The notes beneath the pieces are model-generated. The model had not been told where the DNA came from, did not search any database, and saw only the letters and a list, made by a program, of their open reading frames with translations. A DNA stretch of 60,000 nt from positions 11,281,414 through 11,341,413 of the forward strand of contig NC_134034.1 of the NCBI RefSeq assembly GCF_964204645.1. Reading direction: 5' to 3'. The DNA is from Tubulanus polymorphus (Eukaryota > Nemertea > Palaeonemertea > Tubulaniformes > Tubulanidae). Positions 1 to 11,085 of this stretch are shown one piece after another (within the stretch, counting starts at the first letter, position 1; each line of letters begins with the position of its first letter). The position numbers and the translations under genes were made by a program.

Positions 1-163
1 GGGGACCTTGAAGACTCATCACGTAGCCACAGGACTCCGCTATAGAACATTCGTGAGGGAGGTAGCGGAGACCTTCAAGACTCATCACGTAGCCACAGGA
101 TTCCGCTAGAGAACATTCGTGAGGGAGGTAGCGGGGACCTTCAAGACTCATCACGTAGCCGCT
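1..163. repeat. 66-bp tandem repeat, about 2.5 copies
   Basis: The block GACCTTCAAGACTCATCACG recurs near 4, 70 and 136, a period of 66 bp, with only a few substitutions between copies. The array is cut by the left window edge, so its full length is unknown. Confidence 0.9.
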
Positions 164-510
164 GAAATGATGGCGAGTGATTGAATTAAGACGTCTGCTG
201 AACCTGAGAATCCTGATCGACTATTGATCACCTGTAAGATATATGATTGATCGATTACAGGCAGTTATTGGGCGCACGCGCGCGCGCTGAGTGATTGGTC
301 GCAAATTGACGATGCCGTTGACCTCAAAGTATCTTGAAATTTGAATACATCACGTGGGAAGTGTTTAGAATTCGAATTAGAGGTGTTAGGAGCGGGGTCT
401 CGAAACGGTGTCACCGGTAACGTAGTAACGCTGTTCATTTCGGTTTAACTGTCGAATTTACTTCTGCTTAATTTGGATCTGAACTCGGTTATACTCGATT
501 GATGAGATTT
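164..510. other. Unannotated stretch
   Basis: Nothing gene-like. A CG run (GCACGCGCGCGCGC) lies near 273-287. No repeat is shared with the rest of the window that I can see. Confidence 0.5.
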
Positions 511-720
511 TACCCCGAGTTGGAGTCAAATACCGAGCAAGAGTTTGTGAAGTACAGTAGACTCTGTCTCTTACTGCGGTAAAATTGAGATCGGTAAAAT
601 TCTACCCCGAGTTGGTGTCAAATACTGAGTAAGAGTTTGTGACATACAGTAGACTCTGTCTCTTACTGCGGTAAAATTGAGATCGGTAAAATTCTACCCC
701 GAGTTGGAGTCAAATGCTGG
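511..720. repeat. 92-bp tandem repeat, about 2.3 copies
   Basis: TACCCCGAGTTGG starts at 511, 603 and 695, and AGTAGACTCTGTCTCTTACT occurs once in each full unit. The period is exactly 92 bp and copies are over 90 percent identical by eye. Confidence 0.9.
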
Positions 721-1430
721 GTAACTGAGGAAGACTATTTCTCAAACTCTAACTCACTGTGGATCTACTGGGTCCAGATCTAAAAAAATACGTTTGTCAC
801 CGCTGCGGAGGTAATTCGTTTCGGAGCTGTCACGCCGCTTTTACTGATGGTTTTTTCGCGGATGTCGAATTGATGTTTTGACGGCAGCGTCGAGTCTGAA
901 TACATATCCGGCGTTACTAGCGTTGTAAAGAGCGTTAACGTAAGAGAACGCTTCCCTTTAGAAGTAACGTTACGTGTACGTTACAAAACAACGGAACCGA
1001 GTCTTGTACGTAACTGTATACGGCATTTCTTGAAACCGTATTTAATGATATCGCCCCGCGCTGACATAATTATTGTAATGCAAATCGTGCGTAAATAAAG
1101 CGAAAGAATTGAATTGTATTGAAATATGACGTTTCGACCGGAAGTCCACGCCGTAAATCGAAATGATTTCCTCACTATTTTTTTCTATTTTTATTTTTAC
1201 TGGGACCTATTAATATCCGTTGGATTTAAGGACCTCGGTAATTCAGTAAACCCCTCGCCTAAAACTCGGATTTACTGGGGCCGGCGAAATAGATCCGACT
1301 TAAGCGAAATTTAGGGATCGGAAAATACGTTAGGATTCATTTTGTCTTATAGGATTATTGAAAGGTTCTTTACAACGTTTGTACTCGGTGTAAGACTTCG
1401 TGGGTCCCAAGATTACACGATAGCTTGAAA
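721..1430. other. Unannotated stretch
   Basis: Non-coding in appearance. CACTGTGGATCTACTGGGTC near 757 resembles the TTCCACAGT foldback family described at 21314. Short open frames here show no domain. Confidence 0.4.
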
Positions 1431-1545
1431 GTAAAAACCAGTTTAAGACCATCTTAGTTCTATGGTCAGTCCAAGTTCAGACCAGACTTAAGTCTTGAAG
1501 ACAAGTGTGGTTTTAGATCTAAGACTGGTCTGAACTTGTTGGATG
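1431..1545. repeat. Dispersed AGACCAGTCTAAG-family repeat fragment
   Basis: It contains several copies of AGACCAGTCT / AGACTGGTCT with TTGGTTCTAT-like spacers, on both strands. The same words make tandem arrays at 9835-10258 and 52365-52700, with fragments at 13400-13520 and 33285-33360. Confidence 0.6.
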
Positions 1546-1857
1546 CAATCAAATTGTTAGTTAAACCTAGTTGGGGGAAACTGACTCGAGTTGTTGATTC
1601 GAGATCAGCCCTGAACTCTGCTGTATATCAGGAAACCGGATCCATTCACCGGCTCTTTCCCGTTCTAATTATTAGAGGCACCGCTCGGCTTAACCAAAAA
1701 GTCACCCGTTCATGCAATATAATGGAAACAGGAAATTTGAGAATGTTTCATAGCAACATGTACCAGTATAGAACCACACATCAGAGTGCTTCTTCACTAT
1801 AAGAGTTTCTTATGAAGTAAAATATATTCACAATTTTCTAATGCACACAATAGATAC

Positions 1858-2183
1858 CATCCTCGCTTGCCAGGGGTCCGGTATCACTCCCGAACTCGCT
1901 TCCACCAGCCCCCTGGCCTCACGAAGCGTGATTTCATTACTGGCGCTGTTGCGCATGACGTCATATATCGATTTGCGAAATACTTCCTTGTTCAGTAAAA
2001 CGTTCGCTGATTGGTCCATTTAACGGGAAAACCAATAGAAGCCTAAAGTCGTTTGTTACAAGCGCTGTGATTGGTACGACCGGATTCTGGTCGGCTAGTA
2101 ACGACTCCAACGACTCGTGAGGTCACGGGGTTCGGCGAACAGCTTTAGCGTAGTGGGTTCGAATCCCTTGACGGGGGAAGATG
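1858..2183 (+). mobile_element. 326-bp foldback element with 9-bp TSD (Mutator-like MITE), copy 1
   Basis: It starts CATCCTCGCTTGCCAGGGG and ends with the near-inverse CCCTTGACGGGGGAAGATG. The two ends differ mostly by transitions. The 9-bp direct duplication AATAGATAC flanks it exactly, at 1849-1857 and 2184-2192. A second copy of identical length is at 32335-32660. Short inverted ends plus 9-bp TSDs are the Mutator-superfamily hallmark. There is no transposase inside, so it is non-autonomous. A tRNA B-box-like word, GGTTCGAATCC, near its right end is an alternative hint of a SINE. Confidence 0.8.
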
Positions 2184-2235
2184 AATAGATACGGTCGTAT
2201 TGTCCTGGATCCAGTACCACGTACACCATCCCGGT

Positions 2236-2335
2236 TCACCAAGAACCCTAGTGTCTTATGTACCAGTTGGTTACAGTAGGATCGTAGAGCGACGCAGAGC
2301 ACTGTGGAGACATCGACTGCCAGGGCTGGGTGAAC
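2236..2335. repeat. GGTTCACC...CTGCCAGGGCTGGGTGAA dispersed element, copy 1
   Basis: It contains CTAGTGTCTTATGTACC, AGGATCGTAGAGCGACG and CTGCCAGGGCTGGGTGAA in that order. The same order recurs at 6288-6394 and 44372-44488. Short inverted ends TTCACC/GGTGAA are visible. The class is unknown. Confidence 0.7.
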
Positions 2336-2478
2336 ACCCCGGTAGCCCATGTTTTGGGATGGCGCGCGTGTGTGCTTAAGCGTTAGTATCAGTACCGATT
2401 ATATACACCATGTCGTCTCGATGTCAATATTCTCTAAATATTCTTCATGATTTTCTTCTGCAATTGCAAACTGTATAC

Positions 2479-2684
2479 CATCTTTACCCGTCATGGGATT
2501 CGAACTCACTAAGCGAACTTAAATGGATACAAATTCTCACTTCTCGTGGTGTCCATCGACTGGATCGCATTATCTTATCATCACCCTTGTAATTTCTTAA
2601 TGTTGTTTAATTCATGAATACAGATACGAAATAGAATGATCAAAAGCCTAAGCCGATATACCGGACCCCTGGCAAGCGAGGATA
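2479..2684 (-). mobile_element. Degenerate inverted copy of the CATCCTCGCTTGCC element
   Basis: The left end CATCTTTACCCGTCATGGGA is the inverse of the right terminus of the 1858-2183 element. The right end, ACCGGACCCCTGGCAAGCGA, inverts its left terminus, followed by GGATA. The interior is shorter and different, and part (2548-2640) resembles 29276-29370. No clean 9-bp TSD is visible. Confidence 0.6.
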
Positions 2685-3950
2685 AAGCAGTACCTAAATT
2701 TACTAAAAAACCTATGGTGTCGATATCATATAGATATTCAGAACCCAATGTCCTGATGATCTTTTACAAACATAAGCATTGTAATAAATTTCTGGACGTA
2801 ACCATTTGCAAAGACAAAAAAGTACCCGTGATGAAAAACATATATTTCAAGCGAGGATGGGGTTTTTTTATGGGTCTCATTTGCGTATACGTCGCGGCAA
2901 TATGAATCTAATTCTTGGAACCGCACTGACATCTGGCACGCGAGAAACGAGTTTTTTCGCTGGTTGCTGATGAAATCAATGTCACTGAACTTTTTTGGTG
3001 CGCAACGGCGTATAATTGATGCTTCACTCGCAGACAAGAAAACTAACTCGAAAGTTTGTTGTCATCTTGCAAAATAGCGCACAATTACACCGTATTGCAT
3101 AATTTTCGACGATGCATATTATGTGATATGAATGAAATGCAATATCATTGATCAATAAAGTTACTTTTAATTCAAATAAATCGACCATTGAATTGAATTG
3201 ACCGGCAACCAGTCTAGCCCGATATATCGATAACGTAGTGCACATCCTCTTAAAAATAATGATTGAAATGCGTCAAATATATGATAAGAGTTTTGAAGCA
3301 TGTTTAATTACAAAATGAATGCCAAACTCATTGTTATTTTGAAACGGAAATATTGATGACGTAATGCAAATCGACTCGCAAAAAACCCCTTGGATGAATA
3401 CCCCACATCAGTTATCAATGTATATAAACATGTAACGGTTGTAACGGTTTTTACGGCGTCAAAAAAAGTTGTGATCAGGTGGGACGTCCATCCTAATGAA
3501 CAGACATCGTGATAACGTAATAAATTCAGCTGGTCGCGCGCGTGACTGCGGTTACCGACATGCCGGATATGACAGTATCGAATATTGTCTGGATTGTGAA
3601 TGTGACGCGTGTTATTGCGCACTGGACACTCGTGGCGTGCAGTACTGCAGGTGTCCAGTCCATCTCAGGATGACTGTCGATATACTATGCGTGATAACTC
3701 GTGGTCTGGAGGTGGAGCAAAGAAAATTGGAAGTCTGGGGTCAGGATGAAAAGAAAAGGCATATCTCGGATTGAGCAGCCAAGTCAAAGTCGTCTATTCG
3801 GGTAACGCGTGGTTCCGCCCTCGGTTTTACATATTTTTGAAGCAATTCATCTGAGAGGTTGTCAAATATGAAGATTTCAGCAATCTCTGTCTAGACCGCC
3901 CCCTAAATCCACCCCTTGTAGTCTGGGGTGCAGCGAGCTGTAGGTTGCAG
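2685..3950. other. Unannotated stretch
   Basis: No supportable gene. Short open frames of up to 104 codons on both strands have no recognisable domain. A small inverted repeat, ACTGGACAC/GTGTCCAGT, lies at about 3620-3660. Confidence 0.5.
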
Positions 3951-3971
3951 CGGTTATAAACTCAGTTATCA

Positions 3972-4156
3972 CACGAAGTTGCAATCTTCTAACCACGTAT
4001 CGCTACCGTCTTAAAACGTTTGGTGGACGTAGCTTACAATGTATTGCTCCAACTCTGTGGAACTCTCTCGACGCAAATATACGGAATATAACTGAAATCA
4101 ACACTTTCAAACAGAGAGTAAAACATTTGCTTTTCTGCAAAGCCGATGCTCTGTGA
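3972..4156 (+). pseudogene. 3' end of a non-LTR retrotransposon ORF2 (remnant)
   Basis: In one frame, ending at TGA 4154-4156, the translation includes TYRYRLKTFGGRSL, CIAPTLWNSLDANIRN and INTFKQRVKHLLF. The APTLWNSL...IR....FK...K.LLF pattern is the conserved C-terminal end of reverse transcriptases of Jockey/CR1-type LINEs. Only about 60 residues survive, with no catalytic domain, as expected for a 5'-truncated insertion. It lacks a start and is not expressed as a gene. Confidence 0.85.
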
Positions 4157-4250
4157 ATTCAGCACCACTACCATACAAAGCGCTGGTGAACATTATTATT
4201 AGTAAAACAGGCGCTATATAAATGTGACATTATCATTATTATATGTTTAT
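4157..4250 (+). mobile_element. 3' tail of the same non-LTR retrotransposon
   Basis: AGCGCTGGTGAACATTATTA and GGCGCTATATAAATGTGACA precede an ATT-rich end. This 'GGCGCTATATAAATGT' plus (ATT)n ending is a common LINE 3' terminus in invertebrates and fish (general knowledge). It continues directly from the ORF2 remnant. Confidence 0.75.
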
Positions 4251-4660
4251 TTGGCCTGGGTTAAAGTCGATATCGGTCCATAAAACCGGGTCCAGTATTC
4301 AGATCTATATTGAACAGAAATGTTAAGTGAAATGGCACATTAGATAAAGGCACAGTATACTGCAGATATGTCGTTCGTTTTCCACGCGTCTCAAACAATG
4401 GAGATAAATCGTGGAGTCGCTGGCAGTTGAATTCGGGATCAGCTCTAATGGTATTAGATTCCAGACTCTGATAAAACTGCGACATACGACACAAAAAACC
4501 GCGCGGTCCGCGAAATGCTCCATATCAGTGCTGGTTCGGAGTCGTCTGCGCGGTGGATGACAGGCAACAGCTGACGAACTCGAAATGTAAATACGTCGCT
4601 AATGTTTTGATCGATGCATTTCCGATCGTATTCCGAACGATTCTCTCGCGAGAGAAGACG

Positions 4661-4713
4661 ACAGCGGCAGCAGCAGCAGCGGCAGTAGCGGCAGCAGCGG
4701 CGTCAGCAGCGAG
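4661..4713. repeat. CAG/CGG trinucleotide repeat
   Basis: About 17 imperfect triplets of the type GCAGCAGCAGCGGCAG. It reads as poly-Ala in one frame and poly-Leu on the other strand, which explains the short open frames here. Confidence 0.85.
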
Positions 4714-4903
4714 AAAATGTAAATACTTTTTTGATAGATTAATTTCTGATCGGAAATGAAAGATTTATAGAGTGCATCAAATATCGAAATTGAGAGAATC
4801 TCGATTCTGTACGCGAGAGTTGTGAAACATTCGCTATCGCTATTGAAGTGTAGATCTGTCTCGAAATACTCCACGCCACTTTTTAACTAGTTTCGTTTAC
4901 TTC

Positions 4904-4918
4904 TTATTATTATTATTA

Positions 4919-4994
<76 letters not shown>

Positions 4995-5028
4995 CATTAT
5001 TATCATTATTATTATTATTATTATTATT

Positions 5029-5081
<53 letters not shown>

Positions 5082-5086
5082 TATCA

Positions 5087-5145
<59 letters not shown>

Positions 5146-5172
5146 ATTAATGTTGTTATTATTGTTATCATT
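4904..5172. repeat. (TTA)n with internal (TCA)n microsatellite
   Basis: About 265 bp of TTA triplets, with a central block of about 17 TCA triplets (5029-5081). Open frames of poly-Ile/Met or poly-Leu/Ser here are artefacts. It may have grown from a LINE (ATT)n tail like the one at 4250. Confidence 0.95.
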
Positions 5173-5210
5173 ACTTCATTGTTATAGTATTCATTATTAT
5201 ATTATATAAT

Positions 5211-5371
5211 AGTTACAGGGCATCTCCCCTTATGGTACAGCCCCCGGCTTGGAGATGTCCTTTTCTCAAATTGTATTTATGTGTGTTTATTGATTATTTG
5301 TATTTAGGGAGAATAAAGCATTCATTCATTCATTCATTCATTCATTCATTCATTCATTCATTCATTCATTC
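5211..5371 (+). mobile_element. Second non-LTR retrotransposon 3' tail with (ATTC)n
   Basis: GGGCATCTCCCCTTATGGTA, CTTGGAGATGTCCTTTTCTC and AGGGAGAATAAAGCATTC are followed by about 14 copies of ATTC (5321-5371). The form 'GGAGATGTCCTTTTCTCAAATT...AGGGAGAATAAAG' plus a tetranucleotide tail is typical of LINE 3' ends. It contains an AATAAA signal. Confidence 0.75.
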
Positions 5372-6287
5372 ACTACACTCTCTACTTCAGACAGCTGCGG
5401 GTCGAGGGGTTCTGTGAAATACAAAACCCTCGACTATTTTGAGCTGCCCTTTTCTCTTAGAGAATTCTCAATTCCTCATCATATGGAATACTATAAGCTA
5501 TATTCTTGCATAATCGATAGAACAGAAGTTGTCTACTTGGAAAATGCCGTTAAAATCGCGTCCATCCTCAAATATTCAAATGCGACACTTGCAAATACGC
5601 CTCAAAATATTTGATTTTTAACGACAGAGAGCGCTGTTGAATGTGTCACAAGGCCATCATAATAGGTTCGCTTTGCCTTTGATAATTTTGCAGCGATATT
5701 TTTTTAATTAAACCCTTCTTTGCGCAGAATTTTCATTTTCATCTTCTATTTCATCTCCCCCCCCCCCCCCCAAAGACGCTCCTCTAATCTCCGAGTAAAC
5801 GTCAGAACGTATAAATCTACGAACGCACCTAGATAACTGCGGGTTTAGGGTTACGCGGGCGCGGGGTAGCCAGCCATCCGTATCGTAAACTAAATAATCC
5901 AGATTTATAAACGACGAGGAAACCTTTTAATTAAATTAGCTTCCATTCAACACAAGTCAAATCGCTAATAGCTGGAAACATCGTTCAGATGCTGAATTCT
6001 CAAATGTATAGATCGGTAAATCAAACGTAATGTCACTGCTGAAATACTAAATGATTGTTTATTCATATCGGACTAATTAGCCTTTAACTCTGCTAGCTGT
6101 AAACAATCAAACGAACATCCAAACGATGTTGTTTGATGAATTAATCACGAGATAGTGTGTATAATTGCGGGGTCTGTCAGGGGTGAGGCTAGAATCGGAT
6201 ACTTTGTTCTAATCATAATCACTGATTTCAATAATAGATGCGCGTGTTAGGCAAGCGGACAGACGTTTTGGTGAAGCATAGTTATGT
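5372..6287. other. Unannotated stretch
   Basis: No gene seen. A poly-C run sits at about 5757-5771. Otherwise unique, AT-rich sequence. Confidence 0.5.
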
Positions 6288-6480
6288 TTCACCTTAGTGA
6301 ACCTTAGTGTCTGATGTACCACACTGTGTGGGTACACTAGGATCGTAGAGCGACGGAGATCTCTGCGGAGACAACCACTGCCAGGGCTGGGTGAAGGTTA
6401 TGTCTAGTGTCTGACTTTGATGTCCTTTGGTGCGGTTTGTGATTTTGCAAATAAATTCGTATTGAAACTTACTTACAATA
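6288..6480. repeat. TTCACC...CTGCCAGGGCTGGGTGAA dispersed element, copy 2
   Basis: The best-preserved copy: CTTAGTGTCTGATGTACC, ACACTAGGATCGTAGAGCGA and ACTGCCAGGGCTGGGTGAAG in order. After it comes TGTGATTTTGCAAATAAATTC (6447-6467), which looks like a retroelement tail with AATAAA, so it could be a SINE. Confidence 0.7.
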
Positions 6481-7231
6481 AGTAGAAATTGGCATTCGTC
6501 CCGGAACTAACAACAACCAATCAGTTGATATTGGGCAAGATGTTTTAGTAACCGAATTTGTGGCCAATTGTCTCTCGATCTGATTGAAGCCACGCGTAAT
6601 ACAAAATGGCCGCCTTACGATTTAAAACGTCGAATGGATTATGTATTTCAACATTAGAAAAAGCAATCTTTTCGAGATGTACCATTTCTAATTGAAGCGA
6701 GATCATCTGCTGCTGTGGTTGAACCGAGTCCCGTGTCATGACATTTTCCCTTTGTACAGCTCTAAGCGATTTTGTAGTAACATCTAAAAATCAATTGTTA
6801 AGCTATTTTCAGCCTGTTACCAGGTTACCCTAATAATAGAAGAACAGTGTCTGTTCTGAAATGTATATAAGTCGATTTATATATATATATTTGTCTATCT
6901 TGTCTGTTCGGCGTCGTCTTTCAATCAATTTTCACGTCTTTATTGTTTTCACTTAGCAGAAGAAAAGACAATTTTCTTGATGCTACCGATATATGAAACC
7001 CCTCCCCGGACCGAAATAGCATATGACGTCATAGCGTCGCTGCTTCGAAGGATTTTCTCCCTAGGATCGCCTTGGCGTATAAGGCCTATTTTGATTGAGA
7101 TGCCGACACTTAACGAAATGTATATTCTGAGAAATCCTTTTTTTGTCATTCCGCGGTATCGGTGTCGATAAACAACAAGGACTAATTACCATAGACGCAG
7201 TGATTGTCTGGCGATTCACTTGAAGAAATCT
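6481..7231. other. Unannotated stretch before the satellite
   Basis: No gene. Overlapping open frames at 6949-7264 lie on both strands and have no recognisable domain. Confidence 0.45.
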
Positions 7232-9112
7232 AGTGACGTTTCGCGACTCAATTCTTTGAGACATTTGAGTCTAAACGTCACTACTCTCTTAGTTTTAAAA
7301 ATGGCTCATAGAATTGAGTCTAAACGTCACTAATCTCTTAGTTTTAAAAATGGCTCATAGAATTGAGTCTAAACGTCACTACTCTCTAAGTTTTTGAAAA
7401 TGGCTCATAGAATTGAGTCTAAACGTCACTACTCTCTTAGTTTAGAAAATGTCTAATAGTATTGAGTCTAAACGTCACTACTCTCTTAGTTTTGAAAATG
7501 GCTCATAAATTAAAAATTGAGTCTAAACGTCACTACTCTCTTAGTTTTGAAAATGGCTCATAGAATTGAGTCTAAACGTCACTACTCTCTTAGTTTAGAA
7601 AATGTCTCATAGAATTGAGTCTAAACGTCACTACTCTCTTAGTTTAGAAAATGTCTCATAGAATTGAGTCTAAACGTCACTACTCTCTTAGTTTTGAAAA
7701 TGTCTCATAGAATTGCGTCTAAACGTCACTACTCTCTTAGTTTTGAAAATGTCTCATAGAATTGCGTCTAAACGTCAATACTCTCTTAGTTTTGAAAATG
7801 TCTCATAGAATTGAGTCTAAACGTCACTACTCTCTTAGTTTTGAAAATGTCTCATAGAATTGAGTCTAAACGTCACTACTCTCTTAGTTTTGAAAATGTC
7901 TCATAGAATTGCGTCTAAACGTCACTACTCTCTTAGTTTTGAAAATGTCTCGTAAAATTGAGTCTAAACGTCACTACTCCCAGAAAATGTCTCATAGAAT
8001 CGAGTCTAAACGTCACTACTCTCTTAGTTTTGAAAATGTCCCATAGAATTGCGTCTAAGCGTCACTACTCTCTTAGTTTAGAAAATGTCTCATAGAATTG
8101 CGTCTAAACGTCACTACTCTCTTAGTTTTGAAAATGGCTCATAGAATTGCGTCTAAACGTATATACTCTCTTAAAAATGGCTCATCGGAATTGAGTCTAA
8201 ACGTCACTACTCTCTTAGTTTTGAAACTGTCTCATAGAATTGCGTCTAAACGTCACTACTCTCTTAGTTTAGAAAATGTCTCATAGAATTACGTCTAAAC
8301 GTCACTACTCTCTTAGTTTTGAAAATGGCTCATAGAATTGCGTCTAAACGTATATACTCTCTTAAAAATGGCTCATCGGAATTGAGTCTAAACGTCACTA
8401 CTCTCTTAGTTTTGAAACTGTCTCATAGAATTGCGTCTAAACGTCACTACTCTCTTAGTTTAGAAAATGTCTCATAGAATTGCGTCTAAACGTCACTACT
8501 CTCTTAGTTTTGAAAATGGCTCATAGAATTGCGTCTAAACGTATATACTCTCTTAAAAATGGCTCATCGGAATTGAGTCTAAACGTCACTACTCTCTTAG
8601 TTTTGAAACTGTCTCATAGAATTGCGTCTAAACGTCACTACTCTCTTAGTTTAGAAAATGTCTCATAGAATTGCGTCTAAACGTCACTACTCTCTTAGTT
8701 TTGAAAATGGCTCATAGAATTGCGTCTAAACGTATATACTCTCTTAAAAATGGCTCATCGGAATTGAGTCTAAACGTCACTACTCTCTTAGTTTTGAAAC
8801 TGTCTCATAGAATTGCGTCTAAACGTCACTACTCTCTTAGTTTTGAAAATGTCTCATAGAATTGCGTCTAAACGTCACTACTCTCTTAGTTTTGAAAATG
8901 TCTCATAGAATTGCGTCTAAACGTCACTACTCTCTTAGTTTTGAAAATGTCTCATAGAATTGCGTCTAAACGTCACTACTCTCTTAGTTTTGAAAATGTC
9001 TCATAGAATTGCGTCTAAACGTATATACTCTCTTAGTTTTGAAAATGGCTCATCGGAATTGAGTCTAAACGTATATACTCTCTTAAAAATGGCTCATCGG
9101 AATTGAGTCTAT
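7232..9112. repeat. Satellite array, 49-bp monomer, about 38 copies
   Basis: The consensus monomer contains GAATTGAGTCTAAACGTCAC, then TACTCTCTTAGTTTTGAAAA and TGTCTCATA, about 49 bp. Copies differ at a few positions (GAG/GCG before TCTAAACG; TTTTG/TTTAG; GGCTC/GTCTC). A shortened variant carries GTATATACTCTCTTAAAAAT. The first 30 bp (7232-7262) is an inverted monomer. The identical 62-codon open frames inside are artefacts. Confidence 0.97.
8098..8861. repeat. 191-bp higher-order repeat within the satellite, 4 copies
   Basis: Four nearly identical 191-bp blocks start at 8098, 8289, 8480 and 8671. Each has three 49-bp monomers and one 44-bp short monomer in fixed order. Blocks are far more alike than neighbouring monomers, which indicates recent block amplification. 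Confidence 0.92.
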
Positions 9113-9834
9113 ATACTAGACGTCACCCGTTCCTTAGATCGTAATCGAAATGTCAAATACTCTGTTAATTTTTCCTCAGTTTTGGAAAAGGCTTAAAACA
9201 GATTTAATTTCATCTTGTTAAACAGTAAAAAGAAAATCGAATTTAGATATTACTTTTTCAAGGCCACGCGTAATCTAATAGAATGAAATACTAATTTTGA
9301 AAATCATAATGCCCTCGTCTTAGGGATGGAAATAATTTCTACGTTTGAAATCTGTTATTTCCGATAATTGCAGCGTGCATTGAACAGCGGCGGTTTGTTT
9401 TACGCGGCGCAGTGGTTGGCATAGGAGAAAATTTCGAGAGATTTCATCAGCCGCACGAAACTAAAAATAGCGCTCCTTCCTCACATCATCGATGATAGTG
9501 ATGATGATGATGATAGTGATGATGATCGCGTGAGTTTGATAACATTGAAAACATGCTCGACTAAAAAAATACATGCTCGACTAAAAAAAAACACGATGAA
9601 TTCCGTTTGTGAGAATTCATCCACGATAGAACATGACATTGGCGCGTACTACAAATACGCGGAGAGTTGGCGAGTCTAGCGCGGAATTTTCACTGAAAAT
9701 CTACATTTCTTTTCGAGTTCGACGGATATTTGCGTTGCATTCAATTCAACCTTTCTCATCGGTAGTCGTTGTCAATCCAGCGATGACTCAGTTTCAGAGT
9801 GAAGGCTCAAGTTTAAGACTATCAGCTCAGTCGA
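9113..9834. other. Unannotated stretch
   Basis: Unique sequence with a small (GAT)n tract at 9489-9528 and a duplicated word ACATGCTCGACTAAAAAAA at about 9551-9590. No supportable gene. Confidence 0.5.
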
Positions 9835-10258
9835 ATAGCATCATCGGTCTTAAGCCAATCCTACAATCTAACAACTTAAGACCGGTCTAAGCTCATTTTG
9901 GTTCTACAACTAATCTAACAACTTCGGGCCAGTCTAAGCTCATTTGAGTTCTATAACCAATCTAACAACTTAACCAGTCTAAGTCTACCAGTGACCAGTC
10001 TACGTTCATTTTGGTTCTATAACCGATCAAACAACTTAAGACCGGTCTAAGCTTATTTTGGTTCAATAACCAATCTAACAACTTAAAGACCAGTCTAAGC
10101 TCACTTTGGTTCCTTAACAAATCTAACGACTTTTAGAGCAGTCTAGGCTTTTTTGGTTCTATAGCCAATCTACTATTTTAAGAATGTAAGTCTAAGCTGA
10201 TTTCGGTCCTATAACCAATCCAACAACTCGTCTCAAAGCCAGTCTTAAGCTGATTTTC
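9835..10258. repeat. About 60-bp tandem repeat, AGACCGGTCTAAGCTCATTTTGG family
   Basis: About seven diverged units, each with AGACCGGTCTAAGCTCATTT, then GGTTCTATAACCAATCTAAC and AACTT. The words are shared, in reverse orientation, with 52365-52700. Confidence 0.88.
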
Positions 10259-10737
10259 ATTTCGAGTTAAACGTGAGACATTGATAGATTTGATACACGA
10301 TGTTAAATACTGTATCCGCTGTCGTCGTTAACTACCCAAATCGTGTTCAGGTTGCGACGTATTTTTTTCTCGGGCGAAAAATTCCGGCGATATTGAAATG
10401 TAATTCATTGATTTATTTCGATTCTGATTGAATTTATGCCTGAACGCGTAAGCCCTCGATTTTTCCCTATCTCGCCGCCACCCAATCGACGACAAACCGA
10501 CGACGGATTAGGCGCGAATTGCGGATGCTTTTTTTCTATTTCGGTCGTGAGGCGAACCTCTCGGCGGATCGATATCGACTTATTCAAACAGTATCTAATC
10601 ATCGGTCACATGTGGGCAGTTTTCAAAATCTCGGAGTAGAAATAAATTAACTTCCTGAACTAACGCTGTCAGCGACCTAGTGTCCGTTCTAGTCGCTAGG
10701 GATCGTTTCAGCAGTGATGTGAGGTCACCAATATCTA
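10259..10737. other. Unannotated stretch
   Basis: Open frames on opposite strands (10405-10639) mirror each other. Neither has a domain. Confidence 0.4.
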
Positions 10738-11085
10738 ATGCGTCCGTTCGATTTTTGTCATTTTGTCAATAGGGGTCGCCGCTGCTATGGCGGGAGTTCA
10801 CCGAGAACTCTTCTCTCTATTTTTGTCACTAGGGGTCGCCAAAGCAGTCGTGGGGAGCTCGCCAATATATATATATATATCCCTTGTGTCGGTTTTTCAT
10901 TGACACCAGGGGCCGCCACAGCTCTGAGAGATTTAGCAGATTATCTTAAGACAGTGTCAGTTCTAGTCGCTATAGTTCGCAACAGCAGTGAGCGCAGTTC
11001 ACCAATAGTAGCCTTTTGTGCGTTCTACAATGACTGCTCTCCCGTCAGAGCCGTTTGGAGAGAGGGTTCACCGAGAACCCATTAG
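10738..11085. repeat. Diverged repeats with GGGTTCACCGAGAACCC and AGGGGTCGCC
   Basis: AGGGGTCGCC or AGGGGCCGCC occurs three times, spaced 70-90 bp apart. The palindromic word GGGTTCACCGAGAACCC lies at 11064-11080, with a shorter copy near 10795. An (AT)n tract lies at 10865-10880. The 115-codon open frame is this repeat, not a gene. Confidence 0.55.

Noticed and set aside
1858-2183. tRNA gene suggested by GGTTCGAATCCC near 2157
   Set aside because: No cloverleaf or matching A box at the right distance. The word is inside a TIR element with 9-bp TSD.
3496-3774. Cysteine-rich 92-codon frame that might suggest a small secreted peptide
   Set aside because: No signal peptide, cysteines clustered in one hairpin-forming stretch (ACTGGACAC/GTGTCCAGT), no known spacing.
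8098-8859. Three nearly identical 62-codon frames
   Set aside because: They are the 191-bp higher-order satellite unit, not a gene family.
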